64,000 nucleotides of DNA from Tessaracoccus sp. OH4464_COT-324 (GTDB taxonomy: Bacteria; Actinomycetota; Actinomycetes; Propionibacteriales; Propionibacteriaceae). The notes under the pieces are model-generated. The model was not told the origin of the DNA, did not search any database, and was given only the letters and a program-made list of their open reading frames with translations. Position 1 is the stretch's first letter; each line of letters starts with the position of its first letter. The stretch is taken from contig NZ_RQYZ01000003.1 in NCBI RefSeq assembly GCF_003932855.1, positions 106,244 to 170,243 of the forward strand. Reading direction: 5' to 3'. This document shows positions 30,177-39,478 of this stretch, piece by piece. A program made the position numbers and the translations under genes.

Positions 30177-30950
30177 TCAGGAGGCGCTGAGCAGTGCGCC
30201 CGAAAGCTCGCCCGCCATCGCCGCTTGAGAGACGAAGCGGTAGAGCCGCGCGGGACGGCCCCCCTCGGCTCCGGGCCGCGCGATGGCGCCCGTCGTCTCT
30301 AGCTGGCCTCGCCGCTGCAGCACCCGCTGCAAATTTGTCGATGAAACCTCGTAGCCCAGCACGGCTGCATAGGCGTCACGCAACTGCGCAATAGTGAACT
30401 CGCTCGGCGCGAGCGCGTGACCCAGCTCGGTACGGGAAATCTTCGCCCGCAGGGTGTCCGCAGCGCTCTGCACCAGTTCGGCGTGGTCACCCGCCATCTT
30501 GGGAAGATGATTCACGGAGAGCCAGGCCCCTCCAGAGCGCAGCTGCTCCTCCCTGGCCGCCCAGGGCGCCACGCCCAGGTAGGAGGTGGCGAAGATCCGT
30601 TCCCCGACGCCCACGTCCAGCATCCCGGAGGTCTGCAACTGCTCCAGGTGGGCCAACGAATCGACATCCATCCGGTACGACAGGTTGCGCCGCACGGCCA
30701 TCTCCAGCGTCTCCCCCTGTTCCAGCAGCCCGCTGGGCAGTCTCCATTCTCCCTCCACTGCGGAATCACGGAAAGCAAAGACGCAAAGCCCGTTCTGGCC
30801 ACACACCCGCAGCACCACGGCGATGGCCATATGCCCGAACCTCGCCCATCCGCGTTTCGGCCTTTCGCCGCCCATGCCCTCCGGAGCCAACGCGCCGGAC
30901 ACCGAGGCCCCCGCAACAAGATCCGTTCTCAGCACCACATTCACCCCCAA
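30177..30950 (-). CDS. NrtR-type regulator: degenerate Nudix domain plus winged helix (copy 2)
   Basis: Up to 257 residues; the TTG at 30950 is the longest start and ATG 30875 is an alternative. As in copy 1, the Nudix box is broken: GEWRLPSGLLEQGETL is followed by EMAVRRNLSYRMDV instead of REUXEEXGU. The C-terminal winged helix FTIAQLRDAYAAVLGYEVSSTNLQRVLQRRGQL is almost the same as in the protein at 15818-16537, and both share a PGAEGGRPA loop. It is divergent from a possible small ORF and the ROK-dehydrogenase fusion, so it could regulate either; no operator was identified. Confidence 0.82.
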   Translation of the reverse strand: MGVNVVLRTDLVAGASVSGALAPEGMGGERPKRGWARFGHMAIAVVLRVCGQNGLCVFAFRDSAVEGEWRLPSGLLEQGETLEMAVRRNLSYRMDVDSLAHLEQLQTSGMLDVGVGERIFATSYLGVAPWAAREEQLRSGGAWLSVNHLPKMAGDHAELVQSAADTLRAKISRTELGHALAPSEFTIAQLRDAYAAVLGYEVSSTNLQRVLQRRGQLETTGAIARPGAEGGRPARLYRFVSQAAMAGELSGALLSAS

Positions 30951-30965
30951 GGAAAGGACGCCGCC

Positions 30966-31067
30966 ATGGCCCCAACCGTTTACGTGATACCAAGAAGAAT
31001 ACCGCTAGCCGACGAATCATTCACATTTGACAAAATCGGTGGTCATAGTGTTATTTTGCCTACGTAA
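30966..31067 (+). CDS. Possible small ORF of 33 codons with a strong Shine-Dalgarno
   Basis: ATG at 30966 is preceded by AAGGAAAGGA with about 6 nt spacing. The product starts MAPTVYVIPRRIPLADES and ends GGHSVILPT, without a transmembrane segment or recognisable family. The TTGACA/TATTTT promoter proposed for the ROK fusion lies inside its 3' half. It could be a short regulatory ORF, the remnant of a lost gene or chance. Confidence 0.3.
   Translation: MAPTVYVIPRRIPLADESFTFDKIGGHSVILPT
31027..31057 (+). promoter_or_regulatory. Putative sigma-70-type promoter of the ROK-dehydrogenase fusion
   Basis: TTGACA at 31027-31032 and TATTTT at 31052-31057 (19-nt spacer, or 18 to TTATTT) in a locally AT-rich stretch about 75 nt before the ATG at 31131. 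Confidence 0.5.
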
Positions 31068-31084
31068 CGCCACCCTTTTGAAAG

Positions 31085-31100
31085 GCGCTTGCATAAGCGC
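31085..31100. promoter_or_regulatory. Inverted repeat between promoter and ROK fusion start
   Basis: GCGCTT-GCAT-AAGCGC, a perfect 6-bp inverted repeat about 28 nt after the proposed -10 box. A position downstream of the promoter suits an autoregulatory operator; this is inference. Confidence 0.35.
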
Positions 31101-31130
31101 GCTGCTTAAGGTGGGAAACGTGGAATCAGG

Positions 31131-33467
31131 ATGAAACGCTCCAAGAAGACAAAGCAGCAGACCGTGCGCGGGCAGCACGCCCAAGAGGTCGTCACCGTAC
31201 TCCGCTGTCAGGGAGAGGCCTCCAGAGCCGAACTCGCCCGGTTGTGCGACGTCTCCCGCCCTACTGCGGCTGCCGCGCTGGCCGAACTGGCCGAACTGGG
31301 GCTCGTCGAGCCCACCACCTCAATCGTCAGCGGCGGTCGACCTGCTACCCACTACGGCTTTTGCCCCTCCCCAGGGCTGGTTGTCGCGGTGGATGTGCTG
31401 CATGCCTCAGCATCGATCACCGCCTGCCGGTTCGACGGGCGGATTGTCGCCAGTCGCGTCGTACCGCTCACCGGGCTCGGCAGCGAGGGCCGCTTCTCCC
31501 AGCTGACCGACGAGTTGCGCGCGCTGCTGGGCCGCTGCACCGTCGAGCACGGCCGACTGCTGGCGATGGGCGTCTCCACCACGGGCATCGTCGACTCCGA
31601 TGGACGCGTTCTGCGCAGCGACCTGGCGCCGCAGTGGAACGGCTTTCCTCTCAGCGCCCGCCTCGCCCAGTCGTTCGACTGCCCAGTTCGGACTGAAAAC
31701 GACATAAACAGCGCCGCATATGGAGAGTTCGCAACCCGGGTCGCCCTGCAGAATGCCTCCCCGACGGAAGACATTCTCTATATCAATTTCTTCCGCGGAT
31801 TCCATACCGGCCTGATCCTGAACGGCGCCATCCATAGGGGGCATTCCTGGAGCGCTGGCGAGATCACCGACGTGTTCAGCAGCCTGCGCTACGACCCGAG
31901 CGAGCAAGACCTCACCGCATGGGGCCGCATGGCGGCCGCGACGATCGGCCCGCTCTGCGTCGTCGTCGACCCCGGGAGGGTGATCGCGAGCGTGCCGAGC
32001 GAGAACGCCTCCCCTGCCATCGACGCAATCAACGAAGCCCTCGCCAGGACCCGCACACCAGCCGCCCCACCACTCACCCTGGAGACCAGCCTGCTGGGTG
32101 CCACCGCAGCCACCATCGGGGCCGTGCACCTCGCGCTGCTCGAAGCCGACGTACACCTGTTCGGCGAGTCTTCCCTGCCCTCTGGGGCCAGCCCGCACCG
32201 CCCACCGAGGCTGACCGGACTGGAACTGGTACGCCAAGCCATTCGGGCCGGGGTCCACACCACGCTCGCCCGCCCAACCGGCTCGGGGAAACCGCTACGA
32301 GTGGGCGTGGTCGGGGTCGGCGCCCGGGCCCGCCTCGCCTTGGAAACCGAGTCCAGTTCAATCCCAGCTGAGATCGTCGCCGCCTGCGAACCGCACAGGC
32401 TCGCCAGGCAGCGCGTACGCGACCAGCTGCGCAAGGACCCGGAGCAGCTGACCATCACCAGCACCACCACCGACCTGATCCGCGCCGGCATCGATGTCGC
32501 CTTCGTCACCTCCCCCGACGACACACACGCCGAGATCGCCTGCGAACTGCTGGAAGCCGGCGTCGCCGTTTACCTCGAAAAACCCATCGCAATCCACCTT
32601 GCAGACGCCACCCGAATCCTGAACACCGCCCACCGCACGGGAACCAAGCTCTACGTCGGCCACAACATGCGGCACATGAACTTCGTGCGCAGCATGCGCA
32701 GCCTCATCGCTGCCGGGAGAATCGGCGAGCCCAAAGCGATCTGGTGCCGCCACTTCGTCGGCTCCGGCGGAGACTTCTATTTCAAAGACTGGCACGCCTC
32801 CCGCGAACACAGCAACGGCCTGCTCCTCCAGAAAGCCGCCCACGACATTGATGTCATGCATTGGCTGGCCGACGCACACACCACCGAAGTGGTGGGCATG
32901 GGCGAGAACCAGATCTACGGCCAGATCCAGGAACGTGTCGACCGCCAGGACCAGTTGATGCGCGACTGGTTCTCGCTGGATAACTGGCCGCCGCTCAGCC
33001 AGCGCGGCCTCAACCCGGTGATCGACGTCGAAGACCTCTCGATGATGCTGATGCGCATGAGTTCCGGGGTGCTCGCTTCCTACCAGCAGTGCCATTTCAC
33101 ACCCGACTACTGGCGCAACTACACCGTCATCGGCTCCGAGGGCCGCCTGGAAAACTTCGGCGACGACGAGGGCGGAGTCATCCGAATCTGGAACAGACGC
33201 ACCACCTACAATCCCGACGGTGACGAGCAGTTTCCGATCCTCCACGGCGCGGGCCACACGGACGCCGACAAACTCATCGTCGACGAATTCCTCCGCTTCG
33301 TCGTTGAGGACGCGCCCACCGACACCTCCCCGCTCGGAGCCTGGTACGCCGTCGCAGCAGGCATCAAAGCCACCGAATCGCTACGCGACGGCTCCACCCC
33401 ACGCACCGTTCCCGAGCTTGACCCCGCGCTCATCGAATACTTCAGCAGCAACCAGTCCAGGCCGTAG
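31131..33467 (+). CDS. Fusion of ROK-family transcriptional regulator with Gfo/Idh/MocA sugar dehydrogenase
   Basis: 778 residues in one uninterrupted frame. Residues ~15-75 are a winged helix (SRAELARLCDVSRPTAAAALAELAELGLV). Residues ~80-370 are a ROK domain: GIVDSDGRVL, ENDINSAAYGEF and LILNGAIHRGHSWSAGEI match the family, but the ATP-binding DIGGTK is replaced by VDVLHASAS and the zinc-binding CXCG motif is missing, so it should sense rather than phosphorylate a sugar. Residues ~385-770 are a complete Gfo/Idh/MocA enzyme: VGVVGVGARARLALE (NAD(P) loop), EKPIAI, and LLLQKAAHDIDVMHWLAD with the catalytic His/Asp. ROK repressors and sugar dehydrogenases often share operons; here they are one protein. 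The sugar is unknown. Confidence 0.88.
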   Translation: MKRSKKTKQQTVRGQHAQEVVTVLRCQGEASRAELARLCDVSRPTAAAALAELAELGLVEPTTSIVSGGRPATHYGFCPSPGLVVAVDVLHASASITACRFDGRIVASRVVPLTGLGSEGRFSQLTDELRALLGRCTVEHGRLLAMGVSTTGIVDSDGRVLRSDLAPQWNGFPLSARLAQSFDCPVRTENDINSAAYGEFATRVALQNASPTEDILYINFFRGFHTGLILNGAIHRGHSWSAGEITDVFSSLRYDPSEQDLTAWGRMAAATIGPLCVVVDPGRVIASVPSENASPAIDAINEALARTRTPAAPPLTLETSLLGATAATIGAVHLALLEADVHLFGESSLPSGASPHRPPRLTGLELVRQAIRAGVHTTLARPTGSGKPLRVGVVGVGARARLALETESSSIPAEIVAACEPHRLARQRVRDQLRKDPEQLTITSTTTDLIRAGIDVAFVTSPDDTHAEIACELLEAGVAVYLEKPIAIHLADATRILNTAHRTGTKLYVGHNMRHMNFVRSMRSLIAAGRIGEPKAIWCRHFVGSGGDFYFKDWHASREHSNGLLLQKAAHDIDVMHWLADAHTTEVVGMGENQIYGQIQERVDRQDQLMRDWFSLDNWPPLSQRGLNPVIDVEDLSMMLMRMSSGVLASYQQCHFTPDYWRNYTVIGSEGRLENFGDDEGGVIRIWNRRTTYNPDGDEQFPILHGAGHTDADKLIVDEFLRFVVEDAPTDTSPLGAWYAVAAGIKATESLRDGSTPRTVPELDPALIEYFSSNQSRP

Positions 33468-33747
33468 CAGCGCCGACGAGCTGCGAGCGCGCCTCGGGTT
33501 CATGGCGATGCCCACGTTAAGCCAGGTCCGGTAGTCAGAGTGGCGGGAGTCCTCGCGTCCCGTTCACCATTTCCGACGCATCCGGGTGGGCCCGCCGCCA
33601 AACTCCCCAGCATCGCGGGCGAAAGATCACCACGACGGCGGCGCACCGCCTGCGGGCCCTTTCGATGCTGCCCGACGATCCGGGCCTCGCGCGCTGAGGC
33701 CCTGACCGCCTTCCTCGCCGACCTCACGCCAGCTGGGGTAGGGGCTC

Positions 33748-34695
33748 TCAGCGCTCGATGGCGGCGACGTCCGTCCGGCTGGGGAGGTAGTAGAGCGCGA
33801 GGGAGTCCAGCATCCGCTGCAGCTGCGCCAGGGCAGCCTCCCGCTCGCCCTGCGACCCGGCGTTGAGCGCGAGGCGAGCGATCTTCCCGGCTCGCGCTAC
33901 CTCGTCGCGCAGCTGCGGCTCGACATGACGCAGCCCCGCTCGCACAGCGTGCTGGCGCGCCACCTCGAAACGGACCTCGACACGGGCCGCGACCTCCGCC
34001 GTCGGGGTGTTCTCGAAATCGACGAGGGCCGCCTCGAAGGCCGCCGTCGTCGGCACCGCCGGGTCGAACAGAGCCGGGCTCTCCAAGCGGAAGAGCAGGT
34101 CTGAGCACAGCCGCCCATACTCCTCACGGATCCGCTGCACCTGGACTGTCGGATCGACCACCGACGCGGCGGGCAGCGCCCCACGCCACAGCTCACCCCG
34201 CGCCACCGCCAGGGCATAGGCGTGGACGTTGGATGGGTCCACCCCGAGCCGCTGCTGACCGACGATCCGGGGCGATGTCCGGATAACGCTGACAGACAGC
34301 GGCACAAACAGGGTGACGAAAACCCCGATGGGCGCGATCCACCAGCTTTCCAACGCGAGAGTGAGGACGACGGTGAGCACCGCGCACACGAGGACAAGCG
34401 CTCCCCACAGCGCGTAGGACAACTGCGGGGTGACGAACCCCGGCACGAGCAAGAACCGGGGATCGTGGAAAACTCCCCACCGCTTCACAAGATCACCGAT
34501 CTTCTCGCTTCCGTTAAGCTTCCCAAGCTCCCCCAGCTTGACACTGCTGACCTCCTCCACGATGAATCCGCAGTTCCGTTTCCGCTTCACCGCGACGAGG
34601 TGGTGACGTTTCTCGTCGAAGACGACGAGACCGCATGGGGCGATGTCACAAATCTGGGCGTCGGGGTCGACGAGTGACCAGGGGGCAGGGTTCAC
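33748..34695 (-). CDS. Two-TM membrane protein of unknown function (tandem pair, member 2)
   Basis: 315 residues from GTG 34695, which overlaps the upstream stop codon by 4 nt (GTGA). The frame is open to 35025, but that part is antisense-like sequence inside the neighbour. A ~120-residue N-terminal domain is followed by two adjacent transmembrane helices (about 115-160) and a long helical C-terminal domain containing IREEYGRLCSDLLFRLESPALFDPAVPTT and ending ALYYLPSRTDVAAIER. The same landmarks occur in the upstream gene, so the two arose by tandem duplication. No recognised family. The 280 bp from 33468 to 33747 hold no supportable gene. Confidence 0.75.
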   Translation of the reverse strand: MNPAPWSLVDPDAQICDIAPCGLVVFDEKRHHLVAVKRKRNCGFIVEEVSSVKLGELGKLNGSEKIGDLVKRWGVFHDPRFLLVPGFVTPQLSYALWGALVLVCAVLTVVLTLALESWWIAPIGVFVTLFVPLSVSVIRTSPRIVGQQRLGVDPSNVHAYALAVARGELWRGALPAASVVDPTVQVQRIREEYGRLCSDLLFRLESPALFDPAVPTTAAFEAALVDFENTPTAEVAARVEVRFEVARQHAVRAGLRHVEPQLRDEVARAGKIARLALNAGSQGEREAALAQLQRMLDSLALYYLPSRTDVAAIER

Positions 34696-35687
34696 ATCGG
34701 CCTCCGTCCGGGCAGTTGCTTCAGCTGGCGGCCGCCCAGGGCCTCCCGGGTCTCGGTCCCGCTGGGCAGGTAGTACAGGGCGAGGTCGTCGAGCAGCTCG
34801 ACGGCCTGTTCCAGGGCGGCCGCCCGTTCTGCCGGGGAGCCGGTCGATGCGGTCGCGATGCGGAGCGCGCCGAGGGCGCGGCGGGCGTCGTCGCGGGTGT
34901 CGGGCGGCAGATGATTCATCCCGACCCGCTCCGCATGATGACGGGCCGCGTGGAAGGCGGCCACGACGCGGGAGGCGAGGGCGCCGCGCTCCTCGTCGTC
35001 GAGGCGCGCCCACGTCGAGTCCCATTCGAAGAGGGCCAGGGTGAGGACCTCGGTGGTGGGGCAGGCCGCGTCGAACAGGGCGGGGTTAGCGACGCGGTAT
35101 GGCAGGTCGGTGAGCAGCCGACCGTACTCTTCCTTCACGTCCTCCACTTGCCGCGACGCGATGTCGCGGCAGTCATTGAGGGGGGCGAGGTCGTTCAGCG
35201 CCCAATCCCGGCCATCGACCCGGAACATGAAGGTCTTCAGGTAACTCAAGTCGTAGACCATCGTGCCGAGGAACCAGACGAGGGAGGCGCCGACCAACAG
35301 CATCACCCACTCGCCGCCGCCCTGGATGGCGAGTGATGCCATGACGATCATGAGCGAGACGGAGAAGGTGCCGAAGAACATCGTCAGGGCCCGGTTACGC
35401 TTCAGGTTCTGGAAGAAACCGAGGGCGACACCAACGACCTCCCCCTCGGGCAGGGAGACGACGCGCAGCGGTTGCCGTAGCTCCTCTAACCCGACCACGT
35501 CCCCGACGCGACGCTCCTCGGAAACCGGGGGCAGCAACTTCGATTTGGTCTCCCCAGTAGAGAAAACACGGAACTCGTGGCCCTCGCGTTGCAGCAGCAC
35601 GCACCGGTCCTCGAAGACCACGAGCGTCTGTTTTCCCAGACGGCTCATGGGCGTACTGGCGGGGATATCGACGACATCGGGACGCAT
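34692..35687 (-). CDS. Two-TM membrane protein of unknown function (tandem pair, member 1)
   Basis: 331 residues from ATG 35687, chosen because TATTCT lies 6 nt upstream (35694-35699, minus strand) and the open frame further upstream runs through the tdh promoter region. Same layout as member 2: soluble N-domain, two close transmembrane helices (about 120-165), helical C-domain with VKEEYGRLLTDLPYRVANPALFDAACPTTE and a terminal LALYYLPSGTETREAL. The shared motif KEEYGRL-x3-L marks the pair as paralogues. Function unknown. Confidence 0.75.
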   Translation of the reverse strand: MRPDVVDIPASTPMSRLGKQTLVVFEDRCVLLQREGHEFRVFSTGETKSKLLPPVSEERRVGDVVGLEELRQPLRVVSLPEGEVVGVALGFFQNLKRNRALTMFFGTFSVSLMIVMASLAIQGGGEWVMLLVGASLVWFLGTMVYDLSYLKTFMFRVDGRDWALNDLAPLNDCRDIASRQVEDVKEEYGRLLTDLPYRVANPALFDAACPTTEVLTLALFEWDSTWARLDDEERGALASRVVAAFHAARHHAERVGMNHLPPDTRDDARRALGALRIATASTGSPAERAAALEQAVELLDDLALYYLPSGTETREALGGRQLKQLPGRRPM

Positions 35688-35693
35688 AGACAC

Positions 35694-35699
35694 AGAATA
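35694..35699 (-). promoter_or_regulatory. Putative -10 box for leaderless tandem-pair operon
   Basis: TATTCT on the minus strand, 6 nt before ATG 35687; the best match to TATAAT among the leaderless boxes in this window. Confidence 0.55.
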
Positions 35700-35860
35700 G
35701 GGAACAAGGGTGCAGCGACGGTTACCGTGACCCAGCCCTCCACGGGAATGGGCCCTGCCCCAGTTCGCGTCCGCACCGCCCGAAGCCGAAGCAGCACGAA
35801 TAATGCCGGGCCCGCCCACCGCTGACCGGATCGACCAATACGATTTCCAGCGGAGGAAAC

Positions 35861-36889
35861 ATGAAAGCAATCGTCAAGACCGCCCCAGCGCCGGGGCTGG
35901 AGCTGATCGACCTGCCCATGCCCGCCGTCGGACCCAATGACGTGCTCGTGCGCGTCACCCACACCGGCATCTGCGGCACGGACGTGCACATCCAGAAGTG
36001 GGACGGCTGGGCGGCCCGCACGGTGGCCACGCCCAGGGTGATCGGCCACGAGTTTGCCGGCACCATCGTCGAGTTGGGCAGCGCAGTACAGGGGCTCAGC
36101 GTGGGCCAGTTCGTCTCCGGGGAGGGCCACTACGTCTGCGGCCGCTGCCGGGCCTGCTTGGCCGGGCGCCGCGAGGTGTGCGCGAACACCCGCGGCATCG
36201 GCTACCACGTTGACGGCGCCATGTGCGAGTACTTCGCGATGCCCGCGGGTAACGTCTGGGTGCACCCGGAGGGCACCAACCCGGACGTGGCCGCCATCTT
36301 CGACCCCTACGGCAACGCGGTGCACACCGCGCTGCAGTTCCCATGCCTCGCGGAGGACGTGCTCGTCACCGGCGCGGGCCCCATCGGGATCATGGCCGCG
36401 CTGGTGGCTCAGTTCCAGGGCGCACGCAACGTGGTGCTGACCGACCTGTCCGACGAGCGGCTCAGACTCGCGCGCTCGCTGGGCATCCACCAGACGGTGA
36501 ACGTGGGCTGCGAGCGCCTTACCGACGTGTACGAGCAGCTCGGCGTCAAGGAGGGCTTCGACGTGGGCCTGGAGATGTCCGGCTCGCCCGCCGCGCTCGC
36601 GTCGATGATCGACCACATGGTGCACGGCGGGCGGATCGCGCTGCTCGGCACCCCCGTCGGCAATGTTTCCCTGGACCTCAGCAAGGTCATCTTCAACATG
36701 CTCACGCTGCAGGGCGTCACCGGACGGCGCATCTTCGAGACCTGGTATCAGGGCACGGCCCTGATTGCGGCCGGGCTCGACATCTCCGGCGTGATCACGC
36801 ATCGCTACCACTACACCAGTTTTGCCGAGGCGTTCGCCGTGGCCGCCGACGGGCACTCCGGCAAGGTGATCATGAATTGGGAGGACTGA
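35861..36889 (+). CDS. tdh: L-threonine 3-dehydrogenase
   Basis: 342 residues, typical length. Zinc-type medium-chain dehydrogenase: catalytic zinc ligands in [11 protein letters not shown] and GHEFAG, structural zinc cysteines in [18 protein letters not shown], and Rossmann loop [12 protein letters not shown] strong GGAGGAAAC Shine-Dalgarno precedes the ATG. It oxidises L-threonine to 2-amino-3-ketobutyrate with NAD+. kbl follows after 2 nt, giving the classic two-step threonine-to-glycine operon. Confidence 0.97.
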   Translation: MKAIVKTAPAPGLELIDLPMPAVGPNDVLVRVTHTGICGTDVHIQKWDGWAARTVATPRVIGHEFAGTIVELGSAVQGLSVGQFVSGEGHYVCGRCRACLAGRREVCANTRGIGYHVDGAMCEYFAMPAGNVWVHPEGTNPDVAAIFDPYGNAVHTALQFPCLAEDVLVTGAGPIGIMAALVAQFQGARNVVLTDLSDERLRLARSLGIHQTVNVGCERLTDVYEQLGVKEGFDVGLEMSGSPAALASMIDHMVHGGRIALLGTPVGNVSLDLSKVIFNMLTLQGVTGRRIFETWYQGTALIAAGLDISGVITHRYHYTSFAEAFAVAADGHSGKVIMNWED

Positions 36890-36891
36890 AC

Positions 36892-38085
36892 ATGTATTCA
36901 GGCATGAAGGAAGCGCTGGCGAGCGAACTCGTCGCGCTCAGAGAGCAGGGGCTCTACAAGGATGAGGCGGCGCTGACCAGCCCGCAGTCCGCCAGCATCT
37001 CGGTCGAGGATGGCCGCGACGGCGTGCTCAACCTGTGCGCAAACAACTACCTAGGGCTCGCGGACTCCCCCGAACTGATCGCGGCGGCGAAGGAGGCCCT
37101 GGACCGCTGGGGGTTCGGGATGTCGTCGGTGCGGTTCATCTGCGGCACGCAGGTGCAGCATAAGGAGTTGGAGGCGGCGCTCACCGACTTCCTGCACCCG
37201 GGCGAGGCAGGCTGGGACACGATCCTGTACTCATCATGTTTCGACGCCAACGGTGGCCTGTTCGAGCCCCTGTTTGGCGCTGAGGACGCGATCATCTCCG
37301 ACGAGCTGAACCACGCGTCGATCATCGACGGGGTGCGGCTGAGCAAGGCGGCACGCTACCGCTACCGCAACCGCGACATGGCAGATCTGGAGGAGCAACT
37401 GAAAGCCGCTCGGGGCGCGCGCTACCGGGTGATCGCCACCGACGGCGTGTTCTCCATGGACGGCTACCTCGCTCCCCTGCCGGAGATCTGCGACCTCGCC
37501 GAACGCTACGACGCCCTGGTGTTCGTCGACGATTCCCACGCCGTGGGCTTCATCGGCCCGACGGGCGCGGGCACGCCGGAACACTTCGGCGTCGCAGACC
37601 GGGTGGACATCATCACCGGCACCCTGGGCAAGGCCCTCGGCGGGGCGTCGGGCGGCTACACCTGCGCACGGGCGGAGATCGTGGAGATGCTGCGCCAGAA
37701 GTCGCGGCCCTACCTGTTCTCCAACTCCCTGGCTCCGGCGATCACCGGCGCCACCATGCGAGTGCTGGAGCTGGTGCGTTCCTCGGGCGAACTGCTTAAG
37801 CAGCTACGGGAAAACACCCGCTACTTCCGCGAGCAGATGGTGGCCAACGGCTTCGAGATCCCCAAATCCGACCACCCGATCGTGCCCGTCATGATCGGCG
37901 ACGCGGTGCGCGCGGCGCGGATGGCCGACGAGGTGCTCGCCCGGGGCGTTTACGTTCGGGCGTTCTCCTACCCGGTGGTGCCGAAGGGCAGAGCCCGCAT
38001 CCGAACCCAGCTGAATGCCCGCCTCACCCGAGCAGATCTGGATCGGGCGATCCAGGCTTTCGTGGAGGCCCGCGACGCGCTGTGA
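36892..38085 (+). CDS. kbl: 2-amino-3-ketobutyrate CoA ligase (glycine C-acetyltransferase)
   Basis: 397 residues. PLP-dependent alpha-oxoamine synthase: [16 protein letters not shown] start motif, [15 protein letters not shown], and the PLP lysine in [16 protein letters not shown]. It cleaves 2-amino-3-ketobutyrate with CoA to glycine and acetyl-CoA, completing the pathway begun by tdh, which it follows by 2 nt. An ORF in the same frame extends upstream through tdh but is a shadow. Confidence 0.97.
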   Translation: MYSGMKEALASELVALREQGLYKDEAALTSPQSASISVEDGRDGVLNLCANNYLGLADSPELIAAAKEALDRWGFGMSSVRFICGTQVQHKELEAALTDFLHPGEAGWDTILYSSCFDANGGLFEPLFGAEDAIISDELNHASIIDGVRLSKAARYRYRNRDMADLEEQLKAARGARYRVIATDGVFSMDGYLAPLPEICDLAERYDALVFVDDSHAVGFIGPTGAGTPEHFGVADRVDIITGTLGKALGGASGGYTCARAEIVEMLRQKSRPYLFSNSLAPAITGATMRVLELVRSSGELLKQLRENTRYFREQMVANGFEIPKSDHPIVPVMIGDAVRAARMADEVLARGVYVRAFSYPVVPKGRARIRTQLNARLTRADLDRAIQAFVEARDAL

Positions 38086-38108
38086 GCTGCGCCGCCCGGA
38101 CAGGGCAG

Positions 38109-38114
38109 TATCCT
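38109..38114 (+). promoter_or_regulatory. Putative -10 box for leaderless membrane-protein gene
   Basis: TATCCT 7 nt before GTG 38122. Confidence 0.45.
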
Positions 38115-38121
38115 GGTGCGC

Positions 38122-39330
38122 GTGAGCTCGTCGAACAGTGCCGGCCTCGCGCAGCAGGAGGCTTGGCTGCGAGCGCAGGGGCTACCGTTCGTCGTGCCCG
38201 CCAGGCGGCGGCTGCGGGGACTGCTTCCGCGCACTGCGTCGGTGCTCATCGCGTTCACGCTGCTGGCGTTCGCTCTGCTGGTGGCTGACGCGGCGGTGTC
38301 GGCGAGCGAGGTCATCCCATGGCGGGAACTGGTCTCGTATCCGCACGTTCTGGCGGCGCTCGTCGTGGCGGGGTTGCTTGCTCTCGCGGCCGTTCCGGCG
38401 GGGCTGCTCTACGGGCGGTGGCAGCGTCGACTGAGCTTCGGTGCCCGCTTGGGCTGGGCGGGCGGCGTGCTGTTCACGTGGCTGTTCGGGCTCTCGCTCG
38501 CGGCAGCACTCACCGATGCCCGGTTCGGGTTGCACATTCCCTTCGACGAACGGGTGCAGTTGCTGCTGATGGCCGCAGCCCTGGCGTGGCTAGAGTTTGA
38601 CTACGTCATCTCCTGGGCGGCGCGTCGAAGCCTGCGGGAGTTGGCCACCACCGCCCCTTCTGTGGCCCGGATTCTCCCGCTGCTCATGCTGACGGTGCTG
38701 CTGGTGTTCTTCACCGGCGAGCTGTGGCAGGTGGCAGCCGCTATGAGCAAAACACAGATGTGGCTGCTGGGGCTGTTTCTCCTCTTATTGATCCTGCTGA
38801 TCCTGTTGCCCGCGACAAGCGACATGCTCGACGACACCGATCTGGCCGGCCGCTGCGAGGGACTGCTGGCGGGCACCCCGTTCGACGAAGTGCCGCACTC
38901 CCGGCCGAGGCTGACCTGGCCCGAGAGATTGAACCTCCGAGCTGGGGCCTTCGCGGTGCAGACAGTGCAGGTGGCGATTTTCGTGTCTGTCACGTTTGCC
39001 GTTTTCGTCACATTCGGCTGGATCACCCTCGATGAGGCACTGATCTCCTCCTGGAGCAGCCAACCGGCCAAGCCCATGGTCTGGCTGGGGGTTGAACTGC
39101 CGATGGACGCGGCAATGTTTCGGGTTTGCCTGGTACTTTCGCTGTTCTCCGGTGTGTCGTTCGCGGCGTCGACCCTGACGGACCCCCTGTACCGGGAGCT
39201 GTTCGTCGAGCGAGTGTCGCAGGAGGTGCGACGCAACATCGCCGCCCGCCACTGCTACCGTGTGGAGCTGCGCCGCAGCGGCAAGCTGCCTGCGCGGTGG
39301 CGCACCCTCATCGCGGACGAGGACCGCTAG
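38122..39330 (+). CDS. Polytopic membrane protein of unknown function
   Basis: About 402 residues; GTG 38122 chosen over GTG 38116 because of the TATCCT box 7 nt upstream. Four to five transmembrane helices in the first 230 residues, a soluble stretch (DDTDLAGRCEGLLAGTPFDEVPHSR), then two more helices around 270-295 and 325-345, and a basic C-terminal tail. I do not recognise a family. It lies between kbl and pckG, but the product gives no hint of a link to either. Confidence 0.75.
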   Translation: MSSSNSAGLAQQEAWLRAQGLPFVVPARRRLRGLLPRTASVLIAFTLLAFALLVADAAVSASEVIPWRELVSYPHVLAALVVAGLLALAAVPAGLLYGRWQRRLSFGARLGWAGGVLFTWLFGLSLAAALTDARFGLHIPFDERVQLLLMAAALAWLEFDYVISWAARRSLRELATTAPSVARILPLLMLTVLLVFFTGELWQVAAAMSKTQMWLLGLFLLLLILLILLPATSDMLDDTDLAGRCEGLLAGTPFDEVPHSRPRLTWPERLNLRAGAFAVQTVQVAIFVSVTFAVFVTFGWITLDEALISSWSSQPAKPMVWLGVELPMDAAMFRVCLVLSLFSGVSFAASTLTDPLYRELFVERVSQEVRRNIAARHCYRVELRRSGKLPARWRTLIADEDR

Positions 39331-39478
39331 GGCCTGTGGCGCAGCGAGGAAGCTTCTCTGGCGTTTCACTGCACAAGGTGCTGATGTCAAGTTTCGATCA
39401 GTCAAAGATTTCACTTTGAACCTGCCGAATGGCTAAGGTGGCGAGTACGAAAACCGGTTCGCGCCCCAAAGGAGTGGA

